Below, piece after piece: positions 19,093-27,114 of a DNA stretch of 40,690 nt. A program made the position numbers and the translations under genes. Every line of letters starts with the position of its first letter. Positions within the stretch are counted from its first letter, which is position 1. This DNA is from Verrucomicrobiales bacterium (GTDB taxonomy: Bacteria; Verrucomicrobiota; Verrucomicrobiia; Limisphaerales; UBA9464): NCBI GenBank assembly GCA_016793645.1, contig JAEUHD010000244.1:1-40690 (forward strand), written 5' to 3'. The notes under the pieces were generated by a model. It made no database searches, had not been told where the DNA came from, and was given only the letters and a program-made list of their open reading frames with translations.

Positions 19093-19899
19093 TCAGATGG
19101 TCTGGCTGAGGAATCCGCCGTCGACGCGAAGGTCGGTGCCCGTCACGAAGGAGCTGGCCCGCGGACTGGCCAGGAAGACGGCGGCGCCGATGAGTTCCGA
19201 CGCCTCGCCAAAGCGGCCCATGGGCGTGTGTCCCCAGATGGCGCGGGTGCGGTCGGTGGGGGTGCCGTCGTCCCGGTAGAGCAGTTTTCGGTTCTGCTCC
19301 GCGGGAAAAAATCCGGGCGTCAGCGAGTTGACGCGCACTCCGCGGGGCGCCCACTCGCGGGCCAGGAACTGGGTCAGGTTGAGCACGGCGGCCTTGGCTG
19401 CGGAATAGGTGACCACCCGGGACAGCGGGAGGTGTGCCGAGACGCTGGCGATGTTGATGATGCTGCCGCGGCCGGACGCACAAAACGCGGGCCCGAATTC
19501 CTGGCAGGGAAGCAGCACCCCGCCGGCGAGGTTCAGGTCGAAGTTGCCCCGCCAGGCGTCGAGCGAAATGTCCTCGAACCGCTGCGAATCCGTGACGGTC
19601 ACCCTCGGGTCGTTTCCGCCGGCGGCATTGACCAGGATCGAGGGGGCGCCCAGCGACTGTCGGATTTCGTGATGGGCCCGGCGGAGGTCCTCCCGGTTGA
19701 GGGCGTCCGCAGCGGCGAAGTAGGCCCGGGCTCCGGCATCGCGGATGGCGGCGGCCCGGGCCTCCCCGCGCTCGATGCTCCGCCCCACCACCGCCACCGC
19801 GGCACCCGCCGCCGCCAATCCTTCGGCCAGGGTGCCACCCAGGACACCGGTGCCTCCGATCACGACGGCGACTTCGCCCGACAGGTCAAAAAGATTCAT
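19093..19899 (-). CDS. SDR family NAD(P)-dependent oxidoreductase (possible sugar-acid reductase)
   Basis: 268 aa, ATG start, full length for a classical short-chain dehydrogenase. The Rossmann glycine motif is GGTGVLGG (residues 15-22), the NAAG strand-4 motif reads LVNAAGGN, and the catalytic set is Ser152 (NIASVSA), Tyr165 and Lys169 (YSAAK) with normal spacing. The C-terminus TGTDLRVDGGF is standard for the family. The sequence around residues 85-110 (GGNDPRVTV) and PGFFPAEQNRKLL resembles D-mannonate oxidoreductase/fructuronate reductase-type SDRs, which would fit uronate catabolism, but this subgroup call is from memory of the pattern and is not certain. First gene of a two-gene operon with the PVC dehydrogenase/cytochrome downstream; divergent from pabB. 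Confidence 0.9.
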   Translation of the reverse strand: MNLFDLSGEVAVVIGGTGVLGGTLAEGLAAAGAAVAVVGRSIERGEARAAAIRDAGARAYFAAADALNREDLRRAHHEIRQSLGAPSILVNAAGGNDPRVTVTDSQRFEDISLDAWRGNFDLNLAGGVLLPCQEFGPAFCASGRGSIINIASVSAHLPLSRVVTYSAAKAAVLNLTQFLAREWAPRGVRVNSLTPGFFPAEQNRKLLYRDDGTPTDRTRAIWGHTPMGRFGEASELIGAAVFLASPRASSFVTGTDLRVDGGFLSQTI

Positions 19900-20019
19900 G
19901 CGGATTTGAACGAGTCTACGGTTGGATGCCGGCTAGTGGCAATTCACATTGGATCCGCGGCGGGATGGAGGTGCTATTCAGTTGACGGTCCGGGGTGGGA
20001 CGCCAGCGTGGACGCGCCC
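19900..20019. other. Divergent intergenic region, SDR operon / pabB operon
   Basis: These 120 bp carry the regulatory DNA for both operons. I could not assign -35/-10 boxes with confidence. GGGTGGGA (19992-19999) is Shine-Dalgarno-like and sits about 8 nt before an in-frame GTG at 20008, which makes that GTG an alternative pabB start. Confidence 0.4.
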
Positions 20020-21501
20020 ATGCGCACATTGGTGGAAGAAGTCCGGACGGCCCATACGGCGGATTCGCTGGCCGCGAAATTCCGCGGGGATCCCGGGCTG
20101 GTGTTGCTCCGGACCGGGACGTTTGATGTGGCCAGTGCCCGCTACTCGTTTGTGGCGTCGCGTCCCATGCTGCGGTTTCGATCCTGGGGAACCCTGTGCG
20201 AGACACAGTCCGACGAGGGAAGGACTGAATCCCAGTTCGGAAATCCGTGGCAGCATCTCGCGCGACTTCTTGGTCGGTTTGAGCTGCCGGACGAGGTGGA
20301 CCTGCCGTTCCCACTGGGAGGATGTTTCGGGTACTGGGGCTATGACTTGAAGCAGTTCGTTGAGCCCCGGGTGACGCGGCGTGCGGTCAACGATCTCGAG
20401 CTTCCGGATTGTCACCTGGGCTTCCACGCCAGCCTGGTGGTCTTTGATCACCAGTTGAACCGAACGTGGGTTGTTGCGACAGGACTCGATGGCGAGGGCA
20501 ACCGTTCGGAGGTGCGGGCCCGGAAGCAGGCGGATGCCTGGCATCGGCGTCTGCAGGAGGGGTCCGAGGAGACTGCTCCCGAACCGCGGCCGGCTCCGGA
20601 GGGGGCGCCGTCCGTTCTTCGGAGTTCCCTGAGCCGCGAGTCGTTTGGCGCGGCCGTCCGGCGTGCCCTGCGATACATCCATTCGGGGGACATCTACCAG
20701 GTGAACCTGGCCCAGCGTCTGGGAATCCCGTGTTCACTGCCCGCCTGGGAATTCTTCCATCGGCTGACGTCGCGCTCCCCGGCACCGTTTTCCGCCTTCC
20801 TGAACTGTGGCGACGTCCAGGTTGCATCGTCCTCGCCCGAACTGTTTCTCCGCATCAGCGGCCGGCACGTGACAACCCGTCCCATCAAGGGAACCCGGCC
20901 GCGGGACGCCGATCCCGTCCGCGACGCACAACTGGCGTGGGAGCTGCAGCGGAGCGAGAAGGAGAATGCCGAACTGGTGATGATCACCGACCTGCTCCGC
21001 AACGACCTGGGTCGCGTCTGCGAGTATGGGAGCATCCGCGTTCCCGACCTGATGCGATTGGAGCGTTTTGCGCAGGTGCAGCACCTGGTATCCACGGTCG
21101 AGGGTTCCCTGGCCCCGGGCGTCACCCATCTCGACGCACTGGCGTCCTGCTTCCCGGGGGGGAGCATCACGGGGGCGCCCAAGATCCGGGCCATGGAAGT
21201 CATTGATGAACTGGAGCCGGTGGCCCGCGGACCCTATTGCGGGTGTCACGGCTATCTCGGATTCAACCACGAGAGCCAGTTGAGCATCACGATCCGGACC
21301 GCGTTGCTTCGGGACGGCATGGCCTGGTTCCATGTGGGGGCGGGCATTGTGGCGGATTCGGATCCTGCCGCGGAGTATGAGGAGACGCTGGCCAAGGCGG
21401 GCGGATTCCGGGCGGTGCTCTCGGGGGCTGCCGAATTCCCCGACAGGGGAGGGGAGGTCCACGCCGCTGGTCGGGGGTCTTGCGACGGGAGGGCCTCGTG
21501 A
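20020..21501 (+). CDS. pabB: Aminodeoxychorismate synthase component I
   Basis: 493 aa from ATG at 20020. GTG at 20008 is an alternative with a better-placed purine-rich site. The open frame continues further upstream only as a shadow of the SDR gene. The enzyme converts chorismate and ammonia/glutamine into 4-amino-4-deoxychorismate in p-aminobenzoate and folate synthesis. The N-terminal part (GLVLLRTGTFDVASARYSFV) fits the PabB/TrpE lobe. The C-terminal chorismate-binding domain has SSSPELFLRISG, TRPIKGTRPR with Lys290, GGSITGAPKIRAMEVIDELE and AGIVADSDPAAEYEETL. PIKGT rather than PIAGT separates PabB from anthranilate synthase TrpE, so the assignment is good. The stop overlaps the pabC start by one base. 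The glutamine amidotransferase partner PabA is not in the window. Confidence 0.9.
   Translation: MRTLVEEVRTAHTADSLAAKFRGDPGLVLLRTGTFDVASARYSFVASRPMLRFRSWGTLCETQSDEGRTESQFGNPWQHLARLLGRFELPDEVDLPFPLGGCFGYWGYDLKQFVEPRVTRRAVNDLELPDCHLGFHASLVVFDHQLNRTWVVATGLDGEGNRSEVRARKQADAWHRRLQEGSEETAPEPRPAPEGAPSVLRSSLSRESFGAAVRRALRYIHSGDIYQVNLAQRLGIPCSLPAWEFFHRLTSRSPAPFSAFLNCGDVQVASSSPELFLRISGRHVTTRPIKGTRPRDADPVRDAQLAWELQRSEKENAELVMITDLLRNDLGRVCEYGSIRVPDLMRLERFAQVQHLVSTVEGSLAPGVTHLDALASCFPGGSITGAPKIRAMEVIDELEPVARGPYCGCHGYLGFNHESQLSITIRTALLRDGMAWFHVGAGIVADSDPAAEYEETLAKAGGFRAVLSGAAEFPDRGGEVHAAGRGSCDGRAS
21487..21493 (+). promoter_or_regulatory. Ribosome binding site of pabC
   Basis: GGGAGGG lies 7 nt before the ATG at 21501, inside the end of pabB. 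It decides the start: the longer in-frame ORF from 21480 would begin before the site. It also supports translational coupling. Confidence 0.7.
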
Positions 21502-22361
21502 TGACCGAATCGGATTCCCGGGTCTGGTTTCAGGGACGGATGATTCCCCAGGAGGAGGCGGTTGTTCCCGTCTCGGATCGCTCGTTCCTGTATGGCGACG
21601 GCCTTTTTGAATCGGTGCGGATCCATGGAGGGGTTCCGTTCCTGTGGCCGCGACATCTGGAGCGCCTTCGGGCGGGAGCGGGCGTGCTCGGCATCCGGAT
21701 TCCCTTCTCGGATGAGGAACTCTCCCGGGGCGTTCACGACCTCATCCGGCATCATCACACCGGCGAGGCCATGCTTCGAGTGACGCTCTCCCGGGGTTCC
21801 GGACCCCGGGGCTACTCACCCCGGGGCGCGGACCAACCGCGGGTCGTCATGACCCTTCACGCCCTGGCGTCGGCGTTGACGGGGACTCGGACGTGGACGC
21901 TGGCCACGTCGTCGCTTCGCGTTGCGCCCGGGGATCCCCTGGCCCGGTTCAAGACCGCCAACAAGCTGGTGCAGGTGCTCTCGCGGAGGGAGGCCGAGGA
22001 GGCCGGTGCGGATGAGGCGCTGGTGCTGAACACCCAGGGACATGTCGTCGAAGCGGCCTCCGGGAGTTTGTTCTGGATTGAATCCGGTACCGTTTGCACG
22101 CCGCCGCTTGACGCGGGATGCCTTGCCGGGATCACCCGGGGTGTCGTGCTGGAACTCGCGGCCGGGTTGGGGGTGCCGAAGGCGGAGCCGCTGCGCACAG
22201 TGGCGGAACTGCGCATGGCGGACGGCGTGTTTCTGGCGATGAGTTCCCTGGGGATCGTCCCGGTATCCCATCTGGATGCGGTGCCCTTGTCCGCCTCCCC
22301 GCTCACGGACCGGCTCCGCCGGGCGTACGAGGACTTCATGAACGCCTCGCGGACACCTTGA
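21501..22361 (+). CDS. pabC: Aminodeoxychorismate lyase (class IV aminotransferase fold)
   Basis: 286 aa. A PLP enzyme that releases pyruvate from aminodeoxychorismate to give p-aminobenzoate. DRSFLYGDGLFESVRIHGG near residues 29-50 is the fold-type IV N-terminal signature. The PLP-binding lysine is Lys151 in RFKTANK, and Glu184 in VVEAASGSLFWI is the conserved acid near the cofactor. PPLDAGCLAGITRGVVLEL corresponds to the phosphate-binding turn. TANK instead of the LNRL of Escherichia coli PabC leaves a D-amino-acid or branched-chain aminotransferase as a formal alternative, but position directly after pabB (TGATG overlap) strongly favours PabC. Confidence 0.88.
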   Translation: MTESDSRVWFQGRMIPQEEAVVPVSDRSFLYGDGLFESVRIHGGVPFLWPRHLERLRAGAGVLGIRIPFSDEELSRGVHDLIRHHHTGEAMLRVTLSRGSGPRGYSPRGADQPRVVMTLHALASALTGTRTWTLATSSLRVAPGDPLARFKTANKLVQVLSRREAEEAGADEALVLNTQGHVVEAASGSLFWIESGTVCTPPLDAGCLAGITRGVVLELAAGLGVPKAEPLRTVAELRMADGVFLAMSSLGIVPVSHLDAVPLSASPLTDRLRRAYEDFMNASRTP

Positions 22362-22367
22362 CCCGGG

Positions 22368-23777
22368 GTGACGCGGTTCGCCACGCTGGTGCCGATGCCA
22401 TTGCCTGATTCCGCGCTTGATACCCTCCGGGAACGCCTCGGGGCGGACCAGGTCCTCACGCAACCTGAAGACCTGATCCCCTATTCCTTCGACGGCACCG
22501 CGGCTTTGCAACAACTCCCCCGGTGTGTGGTTTTTGTCCGGTCCGCGGCCGAGGTGGCCGCCGTGCTGGAACTCGCGCAGCGGACCCGGACGCCGGTGGT
22601 GACTCGGGGATCGGGCACGGGCCTGAGTGGCGGAAGCCTTCCGGTGAGGGATTGCATCGTTCTTTGCACGGTGCGCATGAACCGGATTCTCGAGGTGGAT
22701 CGCGCCAACCTGACCCTGTCGGTGGAACCCGGGGCGACGACCCTGCAGGTGGCGGACGCCGCGGCGGCGGTGGGACTGTTCTATCCGCCCGACCCCGGCT
22801 CCATGAAGATCTCCACCATCGGGGGCAATGTTTCGGAGAACTCCGGGGGGTTGCGCGGACTCAAGTACGGCATCACCCGCAATTACGTGATGGGTTTGGA
22901 GGTGGTCCTGCCGGACGGGGAGATCCTGACCACGGGCAACAAGTGCGTGAAGGACGTCGCGGGGTATTCGGTGAAGGATCTGTTCATCGGCAGCGAGGGT
23001 ACCCTGGGGGTCATCACCCGGGTCCTGCTCCGGTTGATCCCGAAGCCCGCGGCCAAGAAGACGATGGTCGCCACCTTCGGTGCCATGGATGCCGCCGCCC
23101 AGACCGTCAGCGACATCATCGCCGCCCGGATCATCCCGTGCACCCTGGAGTTTCTCGACCGGATGACGATCCGTTGCGTCGAGGACTATGCGCGCATCGG
23201 GCTGCCGCTGGATTGCGAGGCCCTTCTGCTCATGGAGACCGACGGGCATCCGGCGCAGGTGGAGGACGAGGCCCGGCAGATGGCGGAGATTGCCCGGAGG
23301 AACGGATCCAAGGAGGTACGCATTGCCAGGGACGAGGCGGAGGCGAACCAGTTGGCCAGCGCCCGGCGCAGCGCCTTCAGTGCGCTGGCCCGGGTTTCAC
23401 CGACGACCATCCTGGAGGATGCGACCGTGCCGCGCAGCGAACTCGCGCGAATGGTCCGGTTTGTGGAGCAGGTGGCGGCGAAGTACCGGCTGCGGGTCGG
23501 GACCTTTGGCCACATGGGGGACGGCAACCTCCACCCCACATTCCTTACCGATGAACGGAACCACGAGGAAATGGAACGCGTTCACGCGGCGTTCCGCGAG
23601 ATCTTCGAGGAAGCGGTTCGGCTCGGGGGAACCATCACCGGCGAGCACGGCATCGGGGTTGCCAAGAAGGAGTTCCTTCCTGGGTTTCTCGGGAAGGCGC
23701 AGATGCGGGTGACCCGGGAACTGAAGAGGGTTTTGGACCCGAATGGGATCCTCAATCCTGGCAAGATGTTTGACTGA
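22368..23777 (+). CDS. glcD: FAD-linked oxidase, glycolate oxidase subunit GlcD type
   Basis: 469 aa from GTG at 22368; ATG at 22395 is an alternative that removes nine residues. It oxidises a 2-hydroxy acid such as glycolate or D-lactate. An FAD-binding domain of the PCMH type covers residues about 40-215: RGSGTGLSGGSLPV, PPDPGSMKISTIGGNVSENS, KDVAGYSVKDLFIGSEGTLG. The C-terminal FAD-oxidase domain ends with HMGDGNLHP, TGEHGIGVAKKEFL and LDPNGILNPGKMF, all family hallmarks. It begins 6 nt after pabC, so it is probably on the same transcript although the pathways are unrelated. The GlcE and GlcF partners are not next to it; single-subunit D-lactate dehydrogenases of this family are therefore an alternative. 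A hairpin terminator follows. Confidence 0.88.
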   Translation: MTRFATLVPMPLPDSALDTLRERLGADQVLTQPEDLIPYSFDGTAALQQLPRCVVFVRSAAEVAAVLELAQRTRTPVVTRGSGTGLSGGSLPVRDCIVLCTVRMNRILEVDRANLTLSVEPGATTLQVADAAAAVGLFYPPDPGSMKISTIGGNVSENSGGLRGLKYGITRNYVMGLEVVLPDGEILTTGNKCVKDVAGYSVKDLFIGSEGTLGVITRVLLRLIPKPAAKKTMVATFGAMDAAAQTVSDIIAARIIPCTLEFLDRMTIRCVEDYARIGLPLDCEALLLMETDGHPAQVEDEARQMAEIARRNGSKEVRIARDEAEANQLASARRSAFSALARVSPTTILEDATVPRSELARMVRFVEQVAAKYRLRVGTFGHMGDGNLHPTFLTDERNHEEMERVHAAFREIFEEAVRLGGTITGEHGIGVAKKEFLPGFLGKAQMRVTRELKRVLDPNGILNPGKMFD

Positions 23778-23798
23778 GGATGGCCGGATCAAGAAGAG

Positions 23799-23845
23799 CG
23801 GGCGGCGCCCACCCCCGGCATTGCCGGCGTGGCGCCGCCCGTTTT
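23799..23845. terminator. Rho-independent terminator between glcD and a convergent lipoprotein gene
   Basis: An 11-bp perfect GC stem (23799-23809 with 23831-23841) encloses a second small hairpin (CCGGC-ATT-GCCGG, 23815-23827) and is followed by TTTT on the plus strand. On the minus strand the bases past the stem read TCTTCTTGAT, so it may act in both directions. It lies 21 nt after the glcD stop and 28 nt past the stop of the opposite gene. Confidence 0.8.
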
Positions 23846-23873
23846 GGGCGAAGGATCCCCCGGGGAATCCGCC

Positions 23874-24260
23874 CTACTTCGACTGGGCCAGCTTGATGGC
23901 GATCTGCTTGTCGATTTCGGAGGCGAGATCGATGTCGGGTCCGCCGGCGGATCCGCGGACCTGGGTGGCAATCTGGGCCACACCGGCCTCAACCTCGGTG
24001 ACTTTGACGTAAATCGTCTTGCTGTCCGCCTTGGCGGTCACGGTGTTGTCGATCAGATTCTCGCTGGTCAGGGTGCCATTGAAGGCCAGGACCTCCTTGG
24101 CGGCGGCAAACACCACGGAAACCGGACGATTGTACCGGCTGACAATGCTGTCCTTGGCGAACGGCATCCCGAACTTCGTGCGTCCGGTCTCGGTGGAATA
24201 GCAACCGCTGGAAAGGGCCGCCGTGAGGGCCATCAGGGAAACAACGAGCAATTTCTTCAT
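23874..24260 (-). CDS. Small exported lipoprotein-like protein (DUF3568-like)
   Basis: 128 aa. I chose ATG at 24260 because MKKLLVVSLMALTAALSSGC is a clean signal peptide ending at a cysteine; the open frame extends ten codons further upstream without one. The cysteine is preceded by SSG rather than the usual L-[AS]-[GA], so the lipobox is imperfect. The mature part (YNRPVSVVFAAAKEVLAFNG, then TVTAKADSKTIYVKVTEV and TQVRGSAGGPDIDLASEID) follows the pattern of small periplasmic lipoproteins of the DUF3568 type: an alpha/beta domain with a conserved YxxPxxxVFxAxxxxL helix. Function unknown. It is a single gene convergent with glcD. Confidence 0.85.
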   Translation of the reverse strand: MKKLLVVSLMALTAALSSGCYSTETGRTKFGMPFAKDSIVSRYNRPVSVVFAAAKEVLAFNGTLTSENLIDNTVTAKADSKTIYVKVTEVEAGVAQIATQVRGSAGGPDIDLASEIDKQIAIKLAQSK

Positions 24261-24551
24261 TACCCGGCCATGCAAACACAGCCGCCCCAAGCGTCAAGCC
24301 CCGGCTGAGGGCGCAGCAACTCCAGTCGGGGCGGGGGGATGCCGCCTCGTCGCCGTTCGCGGGATGGAATCGGATGCGATCCCTGGAAGTTCTTCGGGTG
24401 GGCGCATTGACAATGAAAAACCGGCTTCGTAGCGTTTCGAAGGTCCGGGCTGCGGTACGTTTCTTCCGCGGGGTCCCCCACCCCCACCTCCTTGGCGTGC
24501 TCAGCCCGGGCTCTCAAGTCTTGGTCGCGCGCGAATTTCAGGAGAAAGGGA
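24261..24551. other. Intergenic region upstream of tRNA-Asp
   Basis: About 290 bp with no supportable gene. The open frames crossing it have shadow-like arginine/proline-rich composition, and one of them runs through the tRNA. It should hold the promoter of the lipoprotein gene at its left end; I could not pick the boxes. The 11-mer TTCGTAGCGTT (24426-24436) recurs at 31445-31455, upstream of the GH97 gene. Confidence 0.5.
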
Positions 24552-24579
24552 TTGACCCTTCGCCTCTCTCGCGTACAAG
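24552..24579 (+). promoter_or_regulatory. Sigma-70-type promoter of tRNA-Asp
   Basis: TTGACC (24552-24557) and TACAAG (24574-24579) are separated by 16 nt, a good -35/-10 pair. Transcription would start near 24586, about ten bases before the mature tRNA 5' end. Confidence 0.6.
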
Positions 24580-24595
24580 ACCCGTCCCCTTTCGC

Positions 24596-24672
24596 GGGGG
24601 TGTAGCTCAATTGGTTAGAGCGCTGCCCTGTCACGGCAGAGGTTACGGGTTCGAGCCCCGCCACTCCCGCCA
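24596..24672 (+). tRNA. tRNA-Asp (anticodon GTC)
   Basis: A 77-nt cloverleaf with encoded CCA. The acceptor stem GGGGGTG pairs with CACTCCC (one G-U). The D stem is GCTC/GAGC, the anticodon stem CTGCC/GGCAG, and the loop CTGTCAC gives anticodon GTC. The T loop is TTCGAGC, and the discriminator base is G, as expected for aspartate. The T stem ACGGG/CCCGC has one A-C mismatch at its outer pair (49-65). Confidence 0.96.
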
Positions 24673-24691
24673 TTTCCCCGCAGGATTTTGA

Positions 24692-24717
24692 GGAGCCCCG
24701 GAGGCTCCCTTGTCTTT
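24692..24717 (+). terminator. Probable tRNA-Asp terminator hairpin
   Basis: GGAGCC (24692-24697) pairs with GGCTCC (24703-24708) around a 5-nt loop, followed by CTTGTCTTT. The stem is short but all but one pair is G-C. It lies 19 nt after the tRNA. Confidence 0.45.
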
Positions 24718-25098
24718 CCCGGACGTTTGGTGCGCAAACGGGTTTCTGGATCAATGCCGCGGAGTCCTTCCCCCCTTCGGTGGAACCCAGTGGGGAGTCG
24801 TCGTCGGGCAGTCTGGGTATCTCGTGGGTGGGGTGGCGCGGGTTTGGGCCCGGGTATGGCCTTCCCCGAATGAAATTACCGGCGGATGGGACCCTCTTCA
24901 TGGGCTTCCGGCATTGGGGGCGATCCGATGAATCCGCAATTCTTCCGTGTTCCGGCAGGTCCACCCGCAGGGAGGTGATTCGCAAACGCAAGGGAACCGT
25001 GCCAGGACGATCCCGAATTCTGGACTCGAAACAGTCACCCGATCCTGCAAGCTCCCCTCGTCCCCACCAAAGCCCCTGATCCAGCGTCCGATCTTCGA
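24718..25098. other. Intergenic region upstream of the unknown operon
   Basis: About 380 bp between the tRNA hairpin and the lipoprotein start. No ORF with coding-like composition is seen. The region presumably carries the promoter and any operator of the eight-ORF run that follows. I see no clear -35/-10 pair, no strong Shine-Dalgarno site before 25099 and no long inverted repeat. Confidence 0.5.
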
Positions 25099-26721
25099 AT
25101 GAATCCAGTGATCCTCCGCCTCGGTCGTTCGCCCACATCCTGGGTCTTTTTGGCGCTGCTGTGGGCGTTGGGCCTTTTGTCTGGTTGCGCCACGACCGAG
25201 AAGCAGGTTCAGCAAACCGCCAAGGACTGGTGCATGACCATCCGGGGCAGCCAGGTCATTCCCGTTTATCCCCTGACCGAGGACATCCAGGCCGGTGACG
25301 TGTTTCTGGTTCAGGTTCCGGTGGACCGGCAACAGGAAATCTACCGACGGCGCGGGTTTCTGCCCCTGGACAACCATATCGCCCGGTTGGACCCGGACGG
25401 CTACGCGGCCTTTTACGATCACTCGTTCCTGACTTCCAACACCACCAACCTCCTTCCGCGGGACTGGATTCGTCCCGATGGGATTGGCAGGTACCGGGGT
25501 ACCAACGGTGCCAACACCGCTTCGTGGCAGGCCGCTCCGCGGGCTGCGTTTCCCAGCTACAGTTTCTCCGTGCGCAATGGTGCGGGATTGAGCCTCGCCA
25601 TCCCGGTGCAGGGAGTCCCGGTCGGTCTGAGTTTGCTCAATAGCGACGCCGCCAGCGGGACCATCCAGATCGCCGACGCCCGGACGATGGGAGTCGATCT
25701 CTATTCCCTCTACCAGCAGTTGCGCCAGTGGTCGTCCACGAATGCCGAGTTCCTTCGATTCTTTGGCAAGGGTTATGATGATGCCCGGCCGAATTATCTC
25801 CGGGTGGTGACCCGGGTTTACGCGGCGGGACGCATGTCGGTGACCCTGAAGGATGCGACCAGCCGCAGTGGCGGCCTCGATGTGGGGGCTCCCAAACCGG
25901 TCAACCTCCTGCTCCCGGAGCTGCCGTCCGGAACCAACGCCCACCCCGAGACCACCCTTCGGAACTACACCAACGCGTGGTCTGTCATGAGCGAAATGGT
26001 GAGGGCCGCCGGTGCCGTCGGCAGCAATGCCAACCGGATGCTTCCCGGCGGCAGCCTGAAGCTGGCGGCCGCGAGCTCCCGGATGGTCGGCATTGACGAG
26101 ACGTTCGATCCCCCCGTCATTTTCGGGTATCTGGGATTTGATTGCGCCATTTATCGCGGTGGTGTGCTTGGACCTCCGATTCCCACGTTCGCCGTCCTCG
26201 ACCCGGACTACAATCTCGGTGGGATGCTCCGGAACAACCCGGTTTACGCGCAGACGATCGACAAGGCCGTGTATCAACTTCTGCTTTCTGATACCCGGAA
26301 TCCGCGCGCCCAGTCCGCGGTACGCCAGCTCGATTCCCTCGCCACCTATGTGCCCAATGAGTTTACCGCCTATTCAGGTCCGGGGTCCGACGGCGGCACG
26401 CCGGTCCTTTCCGCCATGGCGTTGACCAGCGCCGAGCTGCGTCCACCGGGGTTTGCCCGATACCTCTGGTTCCACGGCTTCCGTGCCCGATTGGATGCTT
26501 CCATCAGCGCCCTGGAACAGTCGCTGGCGCGGTCGTCCTTTCAGTTGAAGACCGCCGCCGGGGCCGTGGAGGCTGTGACGCCCGACAATGCCCTGCGCAG
26601 GAGCCTCGAGGATGCCCTCGCCTATGACCGAAGCCTGCGCCAGCGCATGACGGAGGATGCCGCAGTGCAGACCGCCTACGCCGACGCCTACGCCTACTAC
26701 GTTGAGCAATTGATCCACTAA
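25099..26721 (+). CDS. Large lipoprotein of unknown function, first gene of the uncharacterised operon
   Basis: 540 aa from ATG. The N-terminal signal (SWVFLALLWALGLLSGC) ends in LLSGC, a textbook lipobox, so the protein is predicted to be lipid-anchored, with Cys30 as the modified residue. I recognise no domain. Early residues (EDIQAGDVFLVQVPVD, then LPLDNHIARLDPDGYAAFYDHSF) suggest a folded periplasmic domain. Residues about 180-290 are beta-rich (YLRVVTRVYAAGRMSVTL), and the last 110 residues are helical with several charged heptad-like stretches (RASISALEQSL-type patterns, then RSLEDALAYDRSLRQRM). The next gene starts 11 nt downstream, which places this at the head of a co-directional gene run. 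Attaching the system to the envelope is a reasonable inference. Confidence 0.88.
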   Translation: MNPVILRLGRSPTSWVFLALLWALGLLSGCATTEKQVQQTAKDWCMTIRGSQVIPVYPLTEDIQAGDVFLVQVPVDRQQEIYRRRGFLPLDNHIARLDPDGYAAFYDHSFLTSNTTNLLPRDWIRPDGIGRYRGTNGANTASWQAAPRAAFPSYSFSVRNGAGLSLAIPVQGVPVGLSLLNSDAASGTIQIADARTMGVDLYSLYQQLRQWSSTNAEFLRFFGKGYDDARPNYLRVVTRVYAAGRMSVTLKDATSRSGGLDVGAPKPVNLLLPELPSGTNAHPETTLRNYTNAWSVMSEMVRAAGAVGSNANRMLPGGSLKLAAASSRMVGIDETFDPPVIFGYLGFDCAIYRGGVLGPPIPTFAVLDPDYNLGGMLRNNPVYAQTIDKAVYQLLLSDTRNPRAQSAVRQLDSLATYVPNEFTAYSGPGSDGGTPVLSAMALTSAELRPPGFARYLWFHGFRARLDASISALEQSLARSSFQLKTAAGAVEAVTPDNALRRSLEDALAYDRSLRQRMTEDAAVQTAYADAYAYYVEQLIH

Positions 26722-26732
26722 CCCACCCGACC

Positions 26733-27101
26733 ATGCCCAAGGCCCGCGCCCAGCGTCCCCTGAAGCCGAGAACCCGATCCCTCCGAAAGGCCGCTCAAAC
26801 GCCGGCGGCGACGGCATCCCCGGTGCGGAAACAGGGGCGCTCCGCTCCCCCCACGGCCCTGCAGGCATTGGACGCTGTGGGGCCGGCGGGTTCTGTCCGG
26901 GGCGGTTTTGGGGACGGCGCCCCGGATGACCAACTCCTGGATGTCAACGTGCCGGGCCTGGGGCACAATGCCGCCAACGCCATGGAACGGCACCTCGCCC
27001 TCGAGCATGCCGTCAGCAATGTCTGGGCAGTCGAGGACATTTCAGTCCTTCGCCGAATGGAGGACGCCGAATCCGGCAAGTGGGTGATGTGGCGCCGATG
27101 A
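26733..27101 (+). CDS. Small protein of unknown function with basic, low-complexity N-terminus
   Basis: 122 aa. Residues 1-45 are rich in Arg, Lys, Ala and Pro (MPKARAQRPLKPRTRSLRKA) and look disordered. The rest (LLDVNVPGLGHNAANAMERH, then AVSNVWAVEDISVLRRMEDA) is a compact alpha/beta-looking domain ending WVMWRR. No signal peptide and no family that I recognise. The 11-nt gap after the lipoprotein gene and the shared direction argue that it is a real operon member. The basic tail could bind nucleic acid or an acidic partner; this is speculation. Confidence 0.72.
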   Translation: MPKARAQRPLKPRTRSLRKAAQTPAATASPVRKQGRSAPPTALQALDAVGPAGSVRGGFGDGAPDDQLLDVNVPGLGHNAANAMERHLALEHAVSNVWAVEDISVLRRMEDAESGKWVMWRR

Positions 27102-27114
27102 GCCCCGGGTTGTC

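Noticed and set aside
17811-19109. 432-codon plus-strand open frame
   Set aside because: Antisense to the beta-propeller of the PVC dehydrogenase, which is clearly coding.
19042-20019. Upstream extension of the pabB frame by about 326 codons
   Set aside because: It runs antisense through the SDR gene and has no domain; PabB family length and the GTG/ATG at 20008/20020 fit the shorter gene.
24374-24691. 105-codon frame ending downstream of the tRNA
   Set aside because: It reads straight through tRNA-Asp and has shadow-like composition.
24898-26277. 459-codon minus-strand open frame
   Set aside because: Antisense to the lipoprotein gene, which has a clear signal peptide and lipobox.
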